Both the position numbers and the translations under genes were made by a program. Under the pieces are notes generated by a model. That model was not told the DNA's origin and made no database searches. It saw only the letters and a program-made list of their open reading frames with translations. This document shows, piece after piece, positions 36,049-44,459 of a DNA stretch of 64,000 bases. Numbering within the stretch: the first letter of the stretch is position 1; each line of letters opens with the position of its first letter. Origin of the DNA: Paenibacillus massiliensis subsp. panacisoli DSM 21345 (GTDB lineage: Bacteria; Bacillota; Bacilli; Paenibacillales; Paenibacillaceae). The stretch covers positions 615,317 through 679,316 of the forward strand of contig NZ_AUFO01000001.1 in NCBI RefSeq assembly GCF_000426545.1, in the 5' to 3' direction.

Positions 36049-36118
36049 TTGTTAGGGACTAGCCCCCATAGCTTTAGATAAATCAAAACACCTTCAAGAA
36101 CTACTTCCATATCGTAAG

Positions 36119-36328
36119 ATGTGGAGGACAGCTTGGAGGAGTTTTTGTGAGGCTACATCAGCTATCGTACAGTTTCGTCTGGAATTAAAAAAATGGAACG
36201 TGTACATAGAAAATGCGAACCAAGACTGGGAAGCGTTCAAATCTATTAGGCCTGATCCTGATTTTGAGCAGCAGTTGGAGAAGGTTGAACTTGATCGTGA
36301 GGGGATCTTTTGGGTAGAGGAGGACTGA
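36119..36328 (+). CDS. small hypothetical protein, possibly start-lost
   Basis: 69 aa, helical and acidic toward the end (EQQLEKVELDREGIFWVEED). ATG 36119 has no good ribosome site. The frame stays open upstream from about 36050 and reads a plausible peptide (LDKSKHLQELLPYRK) just before the ATG, but with no ATG, GTG or TTG there. The next gene starts 6 bases after its stop, with its ribosome site inside this ORF, which supports a two-gene unit. No function recognised. Confidence 0.5.
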   Translation: MWRTAWRSFCEATSAIVQFRLELKKWNVYIENANQDWEAFKSIRPDPDFEQQLEKVELDREGIFWVEED

Positions 36329-36333
36329 GCCTG

Positions 36334-36825
36334 TTGACATACTTGATGAATAAGAACGAAGAGGAGAAGGTGCTTAGCCTCCATTCCGAAAGATCATGGC
36401 ACAGGAGAGAGAGGGAGCTTACCAGTTGGCTGGAAGCTACCAAGCCTAGAAGGCGAGCTAAGCAAACCGTATTACTCGGAAATACGGAAGTTGATACGGA
36501 GATGTTTCTGACACTCGTCTCTCTCAAGAAATTGCACATCCACACCGAATTTTCTTGCGCAGGAGTTAGCCCACTGGATGAACCAGAAGACCATTCACTG
36601 TATGCGTACATTACGCTGTTAGCATCAGAGAAAAGCGATAATTTCGTGCAATTTGCCATGCGGCGAATGAGGCATCGATTACTTGTAACGTTCGAGCCCT
36701 CACGACATCGGTATGACTTGTCTTCCTTTTTTATCGGACATAATCGATCTTTCTGTCTTCTCTTGCAGCATTGTGCTGAGGTGTATACGCTGCTTGAACA
36801 GGAGCGGACAATAGACTGTTCTTAA
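36334..36825 (+). CDS. hypothetical protein
   Basis: 163 aa from TTG 36334, which has GAGGAGGA 9 bases upstream. The sequence is basic at the N-terminus (RRERELTSWLEATKPRRRAK) and has an HTEFSCAGVS...DHSLYAYIT segment that looks like a structured core with one conserved-looking cysteine. I do not recognise the family. No membrane segment. It is coupled to the preceding small ORF. Confidence 0.6.
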   Translation: MTYLMNKNEEEKVLSLHSERSWHRRERELTSWLEATKPRRRAKQTVLLGNTEVDTEMFLTLVSLKKLHIHTEFSCAGVSPLDEPEDHSLYAYITLLASEKSDNFVQFAMRRMRHRLLVTFEPSRHRYDLSSFFIGHNRSFCLLLQHCAEVYTLLEQERTIDCS

Positions 36826-36859
36826 TGGAATTACTCTTTATATAAATGGAAAATGCATA

Positions 36860-36903
36860 GCGAATAGCCAGGGAGATGAGCCGCTCATTCCCTGGCTATT
36901 CGC
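36860..36903. terminator. long perfect hairpin between convergent genes
   Basis: GCGAATAGCCAGGGA (36860-36874) pairs with TCCCTGGCTATTCGC (36889-36903), and the loop contains a further ATGAG/CTCAT stem. There is no T run on either side, so it may act as an mRNA 3' end stabiliser or weak bidirectional terminator. Confidence 0.6.
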
Positions 36904-36936
36904 ATTACACGAATCTCTCTACACTCAAGCCTAATT

Positions 36937-38235
36937 CTAATCCGATAGTGGCAACTCCATGCAAATTCTCTTTATATCTTCTTCGAAGGACTTCGGTATG
37001 AAGGCGTCAGATAGCGGATATTCCTTCAGTAATCGACTAGATTTCACTAGATTCTGCTCATAACGCTCAATGAATGTATCGACAGTTGGACATGGCACCT
37101 TAGCGCCTCGGGCGATACCCTGAATGATTTTAATTCGATAATAGTCTTCTTTTGGCATGCGTGGAATATCCCATTCGCCATCGTAGTTTACAAAGACAGA
37201 CCGAATGGGAACGGCGGAGAAATCAAAGTATTTACCGTTTTGGTCGGGCTCTGAGTATGGATCGATAAGTAGCGATGCATAGCGGACGTAAAGCAAGTAT
37301 TGCTGATGGATGGAATCAAGCTCCGTAAATTGATCAATCTCCTGTCGCGAGAGGCTTTCTGGTCTTACCGGATAGTTATCGTCAACCATAAAACGTAGCA
37401 GATTGATTTCTGTCAGATTTAGTTTCTGGGAAAGAACTGAAATTTCTTTCCATTGGAGGAGCATCTCATGTATGAGAGTCGGTGTGATGGGCCCTTCCGG
37501 GAATAGCTTGTATACGTATTGTGAAATGTCAGATGGGTTGAAAATAGCGTCAAGAGAAAAATGGTTCATAAACAATGGGCAGTGAACGTACAAGGAGATG
37601 TTGTGTGCCTCCGCCTCGAGTGCTGAATTTAAACTGATCAGCTGGATACCTGCTTGGGCGTATAGATTCCGGAATGCTTCTACGAATTGGGATGGCTGCG
37701 TCGAAGATCCTGCATACACCCTACGCTTGACTGCTGTGGTCAGCACATGCCCAGGAGGCTTGTCCGTCATAAGACGCGTATCTCCAATGTAAGTAGAAAA
37801 ACTTATGACCTCAGCGTTACAGCGTTGCTCTTTCAGATACTGACGGATAAGTGCATTGGACCCAAATGTCGGAGACAGAAGCACCACACAACGCAAGTTA
37901 TCCAGAAGCTCGGACTGGAGCTGTGCTAGCACCGGTATATAGGCATCCGCGGTCACAGTCAACAGCAACGTATCCCAGTGACCTTTCACATTTCTGTATC
38001 CGTAAAAAAATTCATCGACCTGATATTCACCAGTGAGTGCTTCCAGCTTGGTACTACTTACTTCGACGACAAGTTGTCCATTACTTCCTCGCAACGCTTC
38101 GAATAGAGGGGCGGAACGAACGGAGTGTCTCCCTGCAATACCTACATGGCTCTTGCACCAGCGCTTGAATAATATGGCCAGTTGTATGGCTGCAGGCCCT
38201 GTTCCTGCCACAAGGACATTACCAAAGAGATTCAT
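36937..38235 (-). CDS. cntM: opine metallophore dehydrogenase CntM
   Basis: 432 aa, NADPH-dependent opine dehydrogenase completing metallophore synthesis by reductive condensation of the CntL product with an alpha-keto acid. The nucleotide loop VLVAGTGPAAIQLA is at residues 7-20. The FSTYIGDTRL segment places Asp152 where S. aureus CntM has Asp150; Pseudomonas CntM has Ala there. From recalled literature that aspartate favours pyruvate, hence staphylopine rather than an alpha-ketoglutarate product; the alignment is by eye. Its start overlaps the cntL stop by four bases. Confidence 0.88.
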   Translation of the reverse strand: MNLFGNVLVAGTGPAAIQLAILFKRWCKSHVGIAGRHSVRSAPLFEALRGSNGQLVVEVSSTKLEALTGEYQVDEFFYGYRNVKGHWDTLLLTVTADAYIPVLAQLQSELLDNLRCVVLLSPTFGSNALIRQYLKEQRCNAEVISFSTYIGDTRLMTDKPPGHVLTTAVKRRVYAGSSTQPSQFVEAFRNLYAQAGIQLISLNSALEAEAHNISLYVHCPLFMNHFSLDAIFNPSDISQYVYKLFPEGPITPTLIHEMLLQWKEISVLSQKLNLTEINLLRFMVDDNYPVRPESLSRQEIDQFTELDSIHQQYLLYVRYASLLIDPYSEPDQNGKYFDFSAVPIRSVFVNYDGEWDIPRMPKEDYYRIKIIQGIARGAKVPCPTVDTFIERYEQNLVKSSRLLKEYPLSDAFIPKSFEEDIKRICMELPLSD

Positions 38236-39050
38236 GAACGTGCACCTCCAACGGGATTCAATGTCACTACCTTGGTATATAGAGCCACGTCGAATATGCG
38301 CCCGGGCTGAGCCACCTTATCGGCGAGCTTCCATTTCTGTGCATCCGTTTCTTCCATGGGGTAGTTGAAGAGGCTTTTCAGATCGTCTCCATACCGCATG
38401 GCAACGACAACATGAGGAGAAGCGACATCATGCAGCCAATCCAGTAAGGCATATTTGACGGATACGGTTGAACTGAAAATGATGTGTGTAGCCATATGGA
38501 TATCATCCAGGCTTTCCAATGACAGATGCTCTAGTCGAATTCGTAGGTCGGGCCCCAGCCGCTCAATGACTTTCCTGCCTAAATCAACGGCTTCAGCATC
38601 TAGGTCGATTCCAATAACTTCAGCTCCTATGTGTTTGGCTATCAGTAGTGGCGTCATCGGAAAGGAGCCTGATCCAACCAGCAACACTCTGGAATCGGCA
38701 GATATCTCAAAGCAACCAAACTCATTTTTGATAGAGTTCTCGATATGATGAAAGTAGTCGTTCCTGTCATCACCGTCATGAAGTAGCTTAAGGGCTCGAT
38801 ATTTCTCCATGATGGCTACGCAGCGAGCTGATGTATCTCGTAATTGTATTACGATCTCTCGAAGCTCAGTCCTATTTTGCTCTCCGAGTTCTCGCCAACG
38901 TCGTTGGTTAGATTCATCAACAATAAAGGCGGAATAGTCATCAATGGTCTGTTGAAGCTCCAGACTGTGTCTTAGGGTCCCATCATATTTCGCAGCAGCC
39001 AGCTCAAATTGATCCCGGAATTGAATAAGTGGACGGAAGATTTGCTCCAT
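38232..39050 (-). CDS. cntL: nicotianamine synthase-like aminobutanoyltransferase CntL
   Basis: 272 aa. Transfers an aminobutyrate group from S-adenosylmethionine to histidine. The C-terminal half is a Rossmann fold with SAM motif VLLVGSGSFPMTPLLIAKHIGAEVIGIDLD (in parts, about residues 123-152), as in nicotianamine synthases; the N-terminal half is helical. It sits between cntK and cntM and overlaps cntM (ATGA). With CntK encoded alongside, D-histidine is the expected acceptor. Confidence 0.88.
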   Translation of the reverse strand: MEQIFRPLIQFRDQFELAAAKYDGTLRHSLELQQTIDDYSAFIVDESNQRRWRELGEQNRTELREIVIQLRDTSARCVAIMEKYRALKLLHDGDDRNDYFHHIENSIKNEFGCFEISADSRVLLVGSGSFPMTPLLIAKHIGAEVIGIDLDAEAVDLGRKVIERLGPDLRIRLEHLSLESLDDIHMATHIIFSSTVSVKYALLDWLHDVASPHVVVAMRYGDDLKSLFNYPMEETDAQKWKLADKVAQPGRIFDVALYTKVVTLNPVGGARS

Positions 39051-39080
39051 TACAATCCATTACCTCCTCAGAAATGAATG

Positions 39081-39917
39081 TTAATTAGCGATATTGACGT
39101 AGGTTTTACCTTGGGCAACAATGTCGACCGTGCTTTTAATGTGGACACTTTTGATGCTTTTCTCATGCCAGCATACGCTCGTATGAATGATGCCGCCAGG
39201 CTGAAGCACAGGGACATCAATGGATTTACGTGTGCTCCACGCCAGGTAACATCCAAGTGATGCTGTACCTGAGCCACAGCCTTGCTCCCAGACAAGACTG
39301 TCAAGGGCAGGGACAAAAATGAGTGGTCTTAGCTCATGTGTTGAAGGACGATATAGCATAACGCCTACTAAATCTGCCCCTGTAACGACGCCCATAAGCC
39401 TTGCCAAACGTTCGGCAGCTGGAGCATCTAATTCGAATTGCTCATGGTCGATCAAGAGGTGGAAGGAATCAGCATATCGAACGATACCAACTTCAAGATG
39501 GAGATCTTCATAAGCGAAGGAGGAGCGCTCCACTGTTTTGGGAATCGGTGTGCTTGCCTCGCACTGGTATCCGCTTGTTAGTTTTTCCACCTGGCACGTA
39601 ACTGGCCGTAATGAGCCCGAAGTCTCCAGCATGACCTCTATTCTCTCACCTGGAAGCAACATTCTCGCTGATGCCAGCTGTGCTCCTAAGGCCAAGCAAG
39701 CATTTCCACAAAATTCACCTCCTGCCATCTGGAGCCTGGCGGCACAGCCATGATGCGCAGAGCCCTCAACATAACCTACTTGTTCGGCATAGAGGTGGCC
39801 GTAACTCATTAATTGGGAGGCAATAGGAGCAAGCAGCGCTAGGGGCACCTCACTTACGACGAGAATCGTCATATTATCAGCGGTGTTGCATTTAACAAAC
39901 TCAATCTCCAACTTCAT
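39081..39917 (-). CDS. cntK: histidine racemase CntK
   Basis: About 278 aa, diaminopimelate-epimerase fold. The two catalytic cysteines are in GGEFCGNACLA (Cys70) and WEQGCGSGTAS (Cys214), the cofactor-independent racemase pair. It should convert L- to D-histidine for CntL. ATG 39917 is chosen because GGGAGG lies 8 bases upstream; an upstream in-frame start would overlap that site. It is the first gene of the minus-strand cntKLM unit. True DapF is excluded by context and divergence. Confidence 0.88.
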   Translation of the reverse strand: MKLEIEFVKCNTADNMTILVVSEVPLALLAPIASQLMSYGHLYAEQVGYVEGSAHHGCAARLQMAGGEFCGNACLALGAQLASARMLLPGERIEVMLETSGSLRPVTCQVEKLTSGYQCEASTPIPKTVERSSFAYEDLHLEVGIVRYADSFHLLIDHEQFELDAPAAERLARLMGVVTGADLVGVMLYRPSTHELRPLIFVPALDSLVWEQGCGSGTASLGCYLAWSTRKSIDVPVLQPGGIIHTSVCWHEKSIKSVHIKSTVDIVAQGKTYVNIAN

Positions 39918-39963
39918 CCAACCAACCTCCCGACATCGTGTAGAACGACCACGCATTGAAATA

Positions 39964-39982
39964 AATAGTAATTTTTACTATT
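39964..39982. promoter_or_regulatory. Zur-like box 1 (cntK side)
   Basis: AATAGTAATTTTTACTATT, one mismatch from a 9-1-9 palindrome. It fits the Bacillus Zur box core TCGTAATNATTACGA with A for C at the outer position. It lies just downstream of the predicted cntK transcription start, suited to blocking transcription. Confidence 0.7.
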
Positions 39983-39994
39983 AAACTCGCTATT

Positions 39995-40023
39995 ATCATA
40001 GTAATATATTGGAAAATCGTCAA
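39995..40023 (-). promoter_or_regulatory. cntKLM promoter
   Basis: On the minus strand TTGACG (40023-40018) and TATGAT (40000-39995) are each one base from consensus with an exact 17-bp spacer. The predicted start near 39988 is next to Zur-like box 1. Confidence 0.75.
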
Positions 40024-40059
40024 CTGTTTTTTAAAATTTCAAAATCGAATAAAAATGAA

Positions 40060-40089
40060 TTGACAAATGATAATAGTTATTATTACAAT
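40060..40089 (+). promoter_or_regulatory. cntABCDFE promoter
   Basis: TTGACA (40060-40065) and TACAAT (40084-40089) with an 18-bp spacer. Zur-like box 2 (40072-40090) covers the spacer and -10, and box 3 lies just downstream. Confidence 0.75.
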
Positions 40090-40090
40090 C
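40072..40090. promoter_or_regulatory. Zur-like box 2 (cntA -10 region)
   Basis: AATAGTTATTATTACAATC matches box 3 at 16 of 19 positions. It overlaps the -10 element of the cntA promoter. Confidence 0.6.
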
Positions 40091-40102
40091 AAGAAGTTAA
40101 TT

Positions 40103-40121
40103 AATAGTAATTATTACTATT
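40103..40121. promoter_or_regulatory. Zur-like box 3 (cntA leader)
   Basis: AATAGTAATTATTACTATT is a perfect 9-1-9 palindrome. Against the Zur core TCGTAATNATTACGA it differs at two symmetric positions; against the Fur core TGATAATNATTATCA at four. It lies between the promoter and the cntA ribosome site. Confidence 0.75.
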
Positions 40122-40145
40122 TAATAAAAGAGGAGTGTCAATTTA

Positions 40146-41753
40146 ATGAAGAGAAATAGATTGGCTATGCTGTTAGCATCAATGCTGCTTATAGCGTTTT
40201 TAGTTGGATGTGGTGAGGATAGGAAGAGCAGCGAGGGAATTGAGGAGAAGGCAGCGGAGCTGACCTTTGCCACAGCAAAAGATATTAACGATATGAATCC
40301 GCACTTATATCCTGGCTTGATGGCAGCACAAGGAATGGTGTATGAATCGCTTGTGGAGAATACTGCAGATGGGATCAAGCCTTTACTTGCTGAATCATGG
40401 GATATATCAGATGACGGTAAAGTATACACCTTTCATTTGAGAAAAGGGGTGAAATTCCATGATGGAGAGCCTTTTAATGCCGAAGCTGTTAAGCAAAACA
40501 TTGAAGCCGTTCAGCGGAACGCAGACAAGCACGCCTGGGTCAAGCTATCTACCAAGCTGGATCAAGTTGCTGTCATCGATGAGCACACTGTTCAGCTAAC
40601 TTTGAAGGAAGGATACTATCCGACGTTGCTTGAGTTGTCAATGACACGTCCATACGTTTTTCTCTCCCCGAAGGATTTCCTGAACGGAGAGACAAAGGAT
40701 GGCGTAGCGGGATATCACGGTACGGGTCCCTATAAGCTTGATGAGCATGTGACGGAACAATTTGCTCGTTTCTCAGCGAATCAAGAATACTGGGGTGGAG
40801 CGCCAGAGCTGAAGACGATTACAGCCAAGGTACTACCTGCAGGAGAGACGACATTACTGGCTTTGCAGAAAGGCGAGGTTAATTTTGTCTTCACGGATGA
40901 CCGAGGTACCGATAGCGTTGCTGTGGATGCGATGCAGCGTCTTGTCGATTCGGGAGCTTATCAAATCGTTCGTAGCGAGCCGATGAACACGAAAATGATT
41001 GTGGCCAACAGTAGTCATAATGATAGTCCAATCCATGAAAAAGCGGTACGGGAAGCCATATGGCACCTTATTGACCGCGAGACGATCGCACGCACCATCT
41101 TCAGTGGAACGGAAACTCCCGCAGATACATTGTTCTCATCCAATGTTCATTATGCAGATATTGGGCTTCCGAAGCGAGAATACGATCCCGATAAGGCAGC
41201 TGCGCTTTTGACAGAGGCAGGCTGGGGGAATACGAGTGGAGCAGAATTAAGAATGAAGGACGGCAAGCCATTGTCCATGAAGCTGTATTACGATATTAAC
41301 TCATCCTCGCAAAAGGCGCAGTCGGAGCTGCTACAGAGTGAAGCACTCAAAATCGGTATGAAGCTGGAACTGTTCGGGGAAGAGTCGACTTCCATTGCAA
41401 ACCGGAGATCGACGGGCGAGTATGATCTTCTGTTTAATCAGACTTGGGGCCTCGCTTATGATCCACAAAGTACGATTACTGCATTTGCAGCGGAATCATC
41501 TTATCGCTTTACGACGAGTGGTATTCCACAGGCGGAGGAATTGTATCGACAAATTGAAGAGGTCATGATCTCCTCGGATGAGGAGACAAGGAAACAGCTC
41601 TATAGAGATATTCTCACGACTGTCCATGAAGAAGCCGTGTTTATTCCACTTACCAACGGGAGCGTTACGGTAGTTGCGCCTTCGGGGTTGCAAGGGATTT
41701 CTTTCAAGCAAACACAATTTGAACTTCCTTTTGAGAAATTCAGCTTTAAGTAA
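40146..41753 (+). CDS. cntA: metallophore ABC transporter, substrate-binding lipoprotein CntA
   Basis: 535 aa, family 5 (oligopeptide/nickel-type) solute-binding protein. A lipoprotein signal ends in LVGC (Cys22). Family segments include LTFATAKDINDMNPHLY and YTFHLRKGVKFHDGEPFNAEAVKQNIEAV. In staphylococci CntA captures the metal-staphylopine complex. AGAGGAG precedes the ATG. First gene of cntABCDFE. Confidence 0.9.
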   Translation: MKRNRLAMLLASMLLIAFLVGCGEDRKSSEGIEEKAAELTFATAKDINDMNPHLYPGLMAAQGMVYESLVENTADGIKPLLAESWDISDDGKVYTFHLRKGVKFHDGEPFNAEAVKQNIEAVQRNADKHAWVKLSTKLDQVAVIDEHTVQLTLKEGYYPTLLELSMTRPYVFLSPKDFLNGETKDGVAGYHGTGPYKLDEHVTEQFARFSANQEYWGGAPELKTITAKVLPAGETTLLALQKGEVNFVFTDDRGTDSVAVDAMQRLVDSGAYQIVRSEPMNTKMIVANSSHNDSPIHEKAVREAIWHLIDRETIARTIFSGTETPADTLFSSNVHYADIGLPKREYDPDKAAALLTEAGWGNTSGAELRMKDGKPLSMKLYYDINSSSQKAQSELLQSEALKIGMKLELFGEESTSIANRRSTGEYDLLFNQTWGLAYDPQSTITAFAAESSYRFTTSGIPQAEELYRQIEEVMISSDEETRKQLYRDILTTVHEEAVFIPLTNGSVTVVAPSGLQGISFKQTQFELPFEKFSFK

Positions 41754-41800
41754 GCTGCAGCTGCAGAGCATACAGGGATGTGAGGTGAAAATCAGGAATT

Positions 41801-42733
41801 ATGGCTCAATATATCGTTAAACGCATAGCCGTTGCATTTCCATTGCTTGTGGTCATTTCATTTCTAACGTTCTTGCTTAATCAATTATCACCAATGGATC
41901 CGGTTGAGGTGGTTCTACATGCACAAGGCGTGCCGACAATAACCGAAGAGTTGATTGCGAAGACAAGAACGGAACTTGGAATGGATCGTCCGTTTCTAGT
42001 GCAATATTGGGATTGGCTGCAAAATTGTCTGCAACTGGATTTCGGCAACTCTTACGTAACGGGCAAGCCAGTGTGGTCGTTGCTGGGCCCAGCGCTATTG
42101 AACACGCTACAGTTAACCATTGTATCTTCGCTCATCATTATTATCTTATCACTTGGACTTGGAGTGGCATGTGCCTTAAGGGAAGGTAAATGGTTGGATT
42201 TTTCAGTGAGGGGCCTCTCCTTCCTGCTTACATCTATGCCAGCTTATTGGTTGGCCTCACTCATGATATGGTATTTTGCTGTTAAGCTTGACTTATTGCC
42301 TACGAATGGAATGGACTCTTATAGCAGCTTTATTTTGCCAGTTGCAGTGATCGTCATCGGCTACGCAGGTATTTACTTTCGCACGATTCGGAGTTCCATG
42401 CTCAGTAATCTCAATGAAGATTACGTTTTGTATGGTAGAGCCAACGGATTGTCGGAGTACCGCATAACCCTGCAAGTGCTACGGAACTCATTACAGGTTG
42501 CGGTGTCCGTGTTTGGTCTTGCGATTCCGGTCATATTGGGCAGCACTGTTGTTGTCGAGAATATTTTTGCATGGCCTGGTCTGGGTACGCTCACTGTCAA
42601 TTCGATACTTGGTAGAGATTTTCCGATCATCCAAGCTTATGTGCTGATACTTGCCGTTGCTTTTGTGCTGTTCAATACAGTGTCAGACTTGATTAATGCC
42701 GTGATGAATCCTCAGCTAAGGAGGGAGTTCTAA
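41801..42733 (+). CDS. cntB: metallophore ABC transporter permease CntB
   Basis: 310 aa DppB/OppB-type permease with six membrane segments. The N-terminus is YIVKRIAVAFPLLVVISFLTFLL, and the cytoplasmic EAA loop appears as YVLYGRANGLSEYRITLQVLRNSL. It pairs with CntC to form the channel. Follows cntA by 47 bases and abuts cntC directly. Confidence 0.88.
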   Translation: MAQYIVKRIAVAFPLLVVISFLTFLLNQLSPMDPVEVVLHAQGVPTITEELIAKTRTELGMDRPFLVQYWDWLQNCLQLDFGNSYVTGKPVWSLLGPALLNTLQLTIVSSLIIIILSLGLGVACALREGKWLDFSVRGLSFLLTSMPAYWLASLMIWYFAVKLDLLPTNGMDSYSSFILPVAVIVIGYAGIYFRTIRSSMLSNLNEDYVLYGRANGLSEYRITLQVLRNSLQVAVSVFGLAIPVILGSTVVVENIFAWPGLGTLTVNSILGRDFPIIQAYVLILAVAFVLFNTVSDLINAVMNPQLRREF

Positions 42734-43627
42734 ATGAAGCTGCTTGTACGATTAATGAACGACAGGCTAGCAGCTCTCTCGCTTGTTTTCATAGGAGCCA
42801 CGCTGCTTATCGGGGCTTGTGCACCGTTCATAGCTCCACATGCCCCTAACGAGGTAAATATGGATCTGCGATTCGCTGGAGCATCTTGGCAGTATTGGCT
42901 GGGTAACGATCATCTGGGTCGGTGCATTCTTTCACGCCTGATCTATGGCATACGTCCCAGCGTGCTGTGGGTACTCGCTGCCCTTGCCGCCTCAGCAAGT
43001 ATTGGTATCATCATCGGATTTGTCGCAGGTTACTTCAAGGGAAGAACAGATGCTTTTTTGATGCGGGTATGCGATATCATGCTTTCGTTCCCAGGCTATG
43101 TCATGACACTGGCGATCATCGGCATGATGGGAGCTGGGCTAACTAATATCTTAGTGGCATTTGTACTGATGAAATGGGCTTGGTTTGCGCGAGTGATTCG
43201 AACTTCGGTCATGCAATTTGCCGACGCCGATTATATCAAGTTTGCTAAAGTCATGGGTTCAGGCCACTTTCGTATTATGGCTCGACATATTGCACCCGTG
43301 GCGTTGCCGGATATTGCGGTGATTGCCAGTAGCGCATTTGGATCCATGATATTGCAAATATCAGGACTGTCCTTTCTGGGCCTTGGTATTCAGGCTCCTC
43401 ATGCGGAGTGGGGCATGATGATGAATGAAGCGAGAGCCGTCATGTTCATTCGTCCTGAGCTGATGGTTGCTCCAGGCGTAGCCATTATCCTAGTCGTGTC
43501 AGCGGTTAACTTTCTTTCGGATTCTCTACAGAAAGCGCTTGATCCGAAGCTGATGACGGGAGGAAGGCATATTAAAGTGCGATCGGGCGGGATCTTAGCA
43601 GGATTGCGAAAGAAGGAGGTGGCCTGA
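42734..43627 (+). CDS. cntC: metallophore ABC transporter permease CntC
   Basis: 297 aa DppC-type permease. Family features: NDHLGRCILSRLIYGIRPSVL after the first membrane segment and the EAA loop DYIKFAKVMGSGHFRIMARHIAPVALP. It begins at the base after the cntB stop, with AAGGAGGGAG inside the cntB end as its ribosome site. Confidence 0.88.
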   Translation: MKLLVRLMNDRLAALSLVFIGATLLIGACAPFIAPHAPNEVNMDLRFAGASWQYWLGNDHLGRCILSRLIYGIRPSVLWVLAALAASASIGIIIGFVAGYFKGRTDAFLMRVCDIMLSFPGYVMTLAIIGMMGAGLTNILVAFVLMKWAWFARVIRTSVMQFADADYIKFAKVMGSGHFRIMARHIAPVALPDIAVIASSAFGSMILQISGLSFLGLGIQAPHAEWGMMMNEARAVMFIRPELMVAPGVAIILVVSAVNFLSDSLQKALDPKLMTGGRHIKVRSGGILAGLRKKEVA

Positions 43628-43631
43628 TTCT

Positions 43632-44459
43632 ATGACAACTGTGCTTGAGGTCGAGCATTTGAAAATATGGGATGACAGAACGGGACAAGTGCTCGTTCCC
43701 GACAGTTCTTTCCGCCTTGTCCAGGGGAAATGCTTGGCGATCGTCGGGGAGAGTGGCAGTGGAAAGTCACTGACATGCAAGGCGCTGACAAGACTTAATC
43801 GATCCGGGATTCGTCAGTCGGGACGGATTGCACTGAGCGGAATAGATTTGTCGGAACTCTCAACGAAAGACTTACGCCAATACAGGGGAAGAAGGCTTTG
43901 TATGATCATGCAGAATGGCATGAGTGCATTTGATCCTTCCAGATCGATTGGAGCCTATCTGTTCGAGATCCTGTCCGTCCATTTTAAATGGCGGCGTAGC
44001 GAGATGGTGGACAGTATTGCCGTTGCCATGTCAAGTGTGGGTCTTAAGGAGCCGAGTGTGGTTATGCGCCGCTATCCGCATGAATTGTCCGGAGGGATGC
44101 TTCAGCGGGTGATGATCGCTCTTGCCATTGTGCTTGAGCCTGATGTCATCATTGCCGATGAGCCAACGACGGCGCTGGATGCTGTAACGGCTTACGAAGT
44201 GGTGGAGCAGTTCGTACGGCTCCGTGAACGTTTCGGCAGCTCGATGATTTTTGTATCACATGATCTAGGCGTGGTTAGACGGATTGCTGATGACGTGATG
44301 GTGATGAAAGACGGAGAGATTGTGGAGCAGGGCTCAGTAGAAGATATTCTTGCTGGAGCGAGCCATCCATATACCCGTTACCTTGTGTCCTCCAAGCAGG
44401 CCCTTAATCTCCATTACAACCAATTGATGGGGGGAGGTGCGGAGCGTGCTAAAGGTTAA
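43632..44459 (+). CDS. cntD: metallophore ABC transporter ATPase CntD
   Basis: 275 aa DppD-like ATPase. Walker A GESGSGKS (about 37-44), signature LSGGMLQRVMIALA, Walker B VIIADEPTTALD and switch His in FVSHDLGVV are intact. The C-terminal tail GASHPYTRYLVSS is typical of peptide/nickel ATPases. It overlaps cntF by 14 bases. Confidence 0.88.
   Translation: MTTVLEVEHLKIWDDRTGQVLVPDSSFRLVQGKCLAIVGESGSGKSLTCKALTRLNRSGIRQSGRIALSGIDLSELSTKDLRQYRGRRLCMIMQNGMSAFDPSRSIGAYLFEILSVHFKWRRSEMVDSIAVAMSSVGLKEPSVVMRRYPHELSGGMLQRVMIALAIVLEPDVIIADEPTTALDAVTAYEVVEQFVRLRERFGSSMIFVSHDLGVVRRIADDVMVMKDGEIVEQGSVEDILAGASHPYTRYLVSSKQALNLHYNQLMGGGAERAKG

Noticed and set aside
39990..40007. Fourth Zur-like box in the cnt promoter region
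   Set aside because: Only a half site (ATAGTAAT) is present; the other half does not match.
40061..40090. Fur box in place of Zur box 2
   Set aside because: TGATAAT at 40068 begins like a Fur box but the second half does not fit; the Zur-like alignment matches box 3 at 16 of 19.
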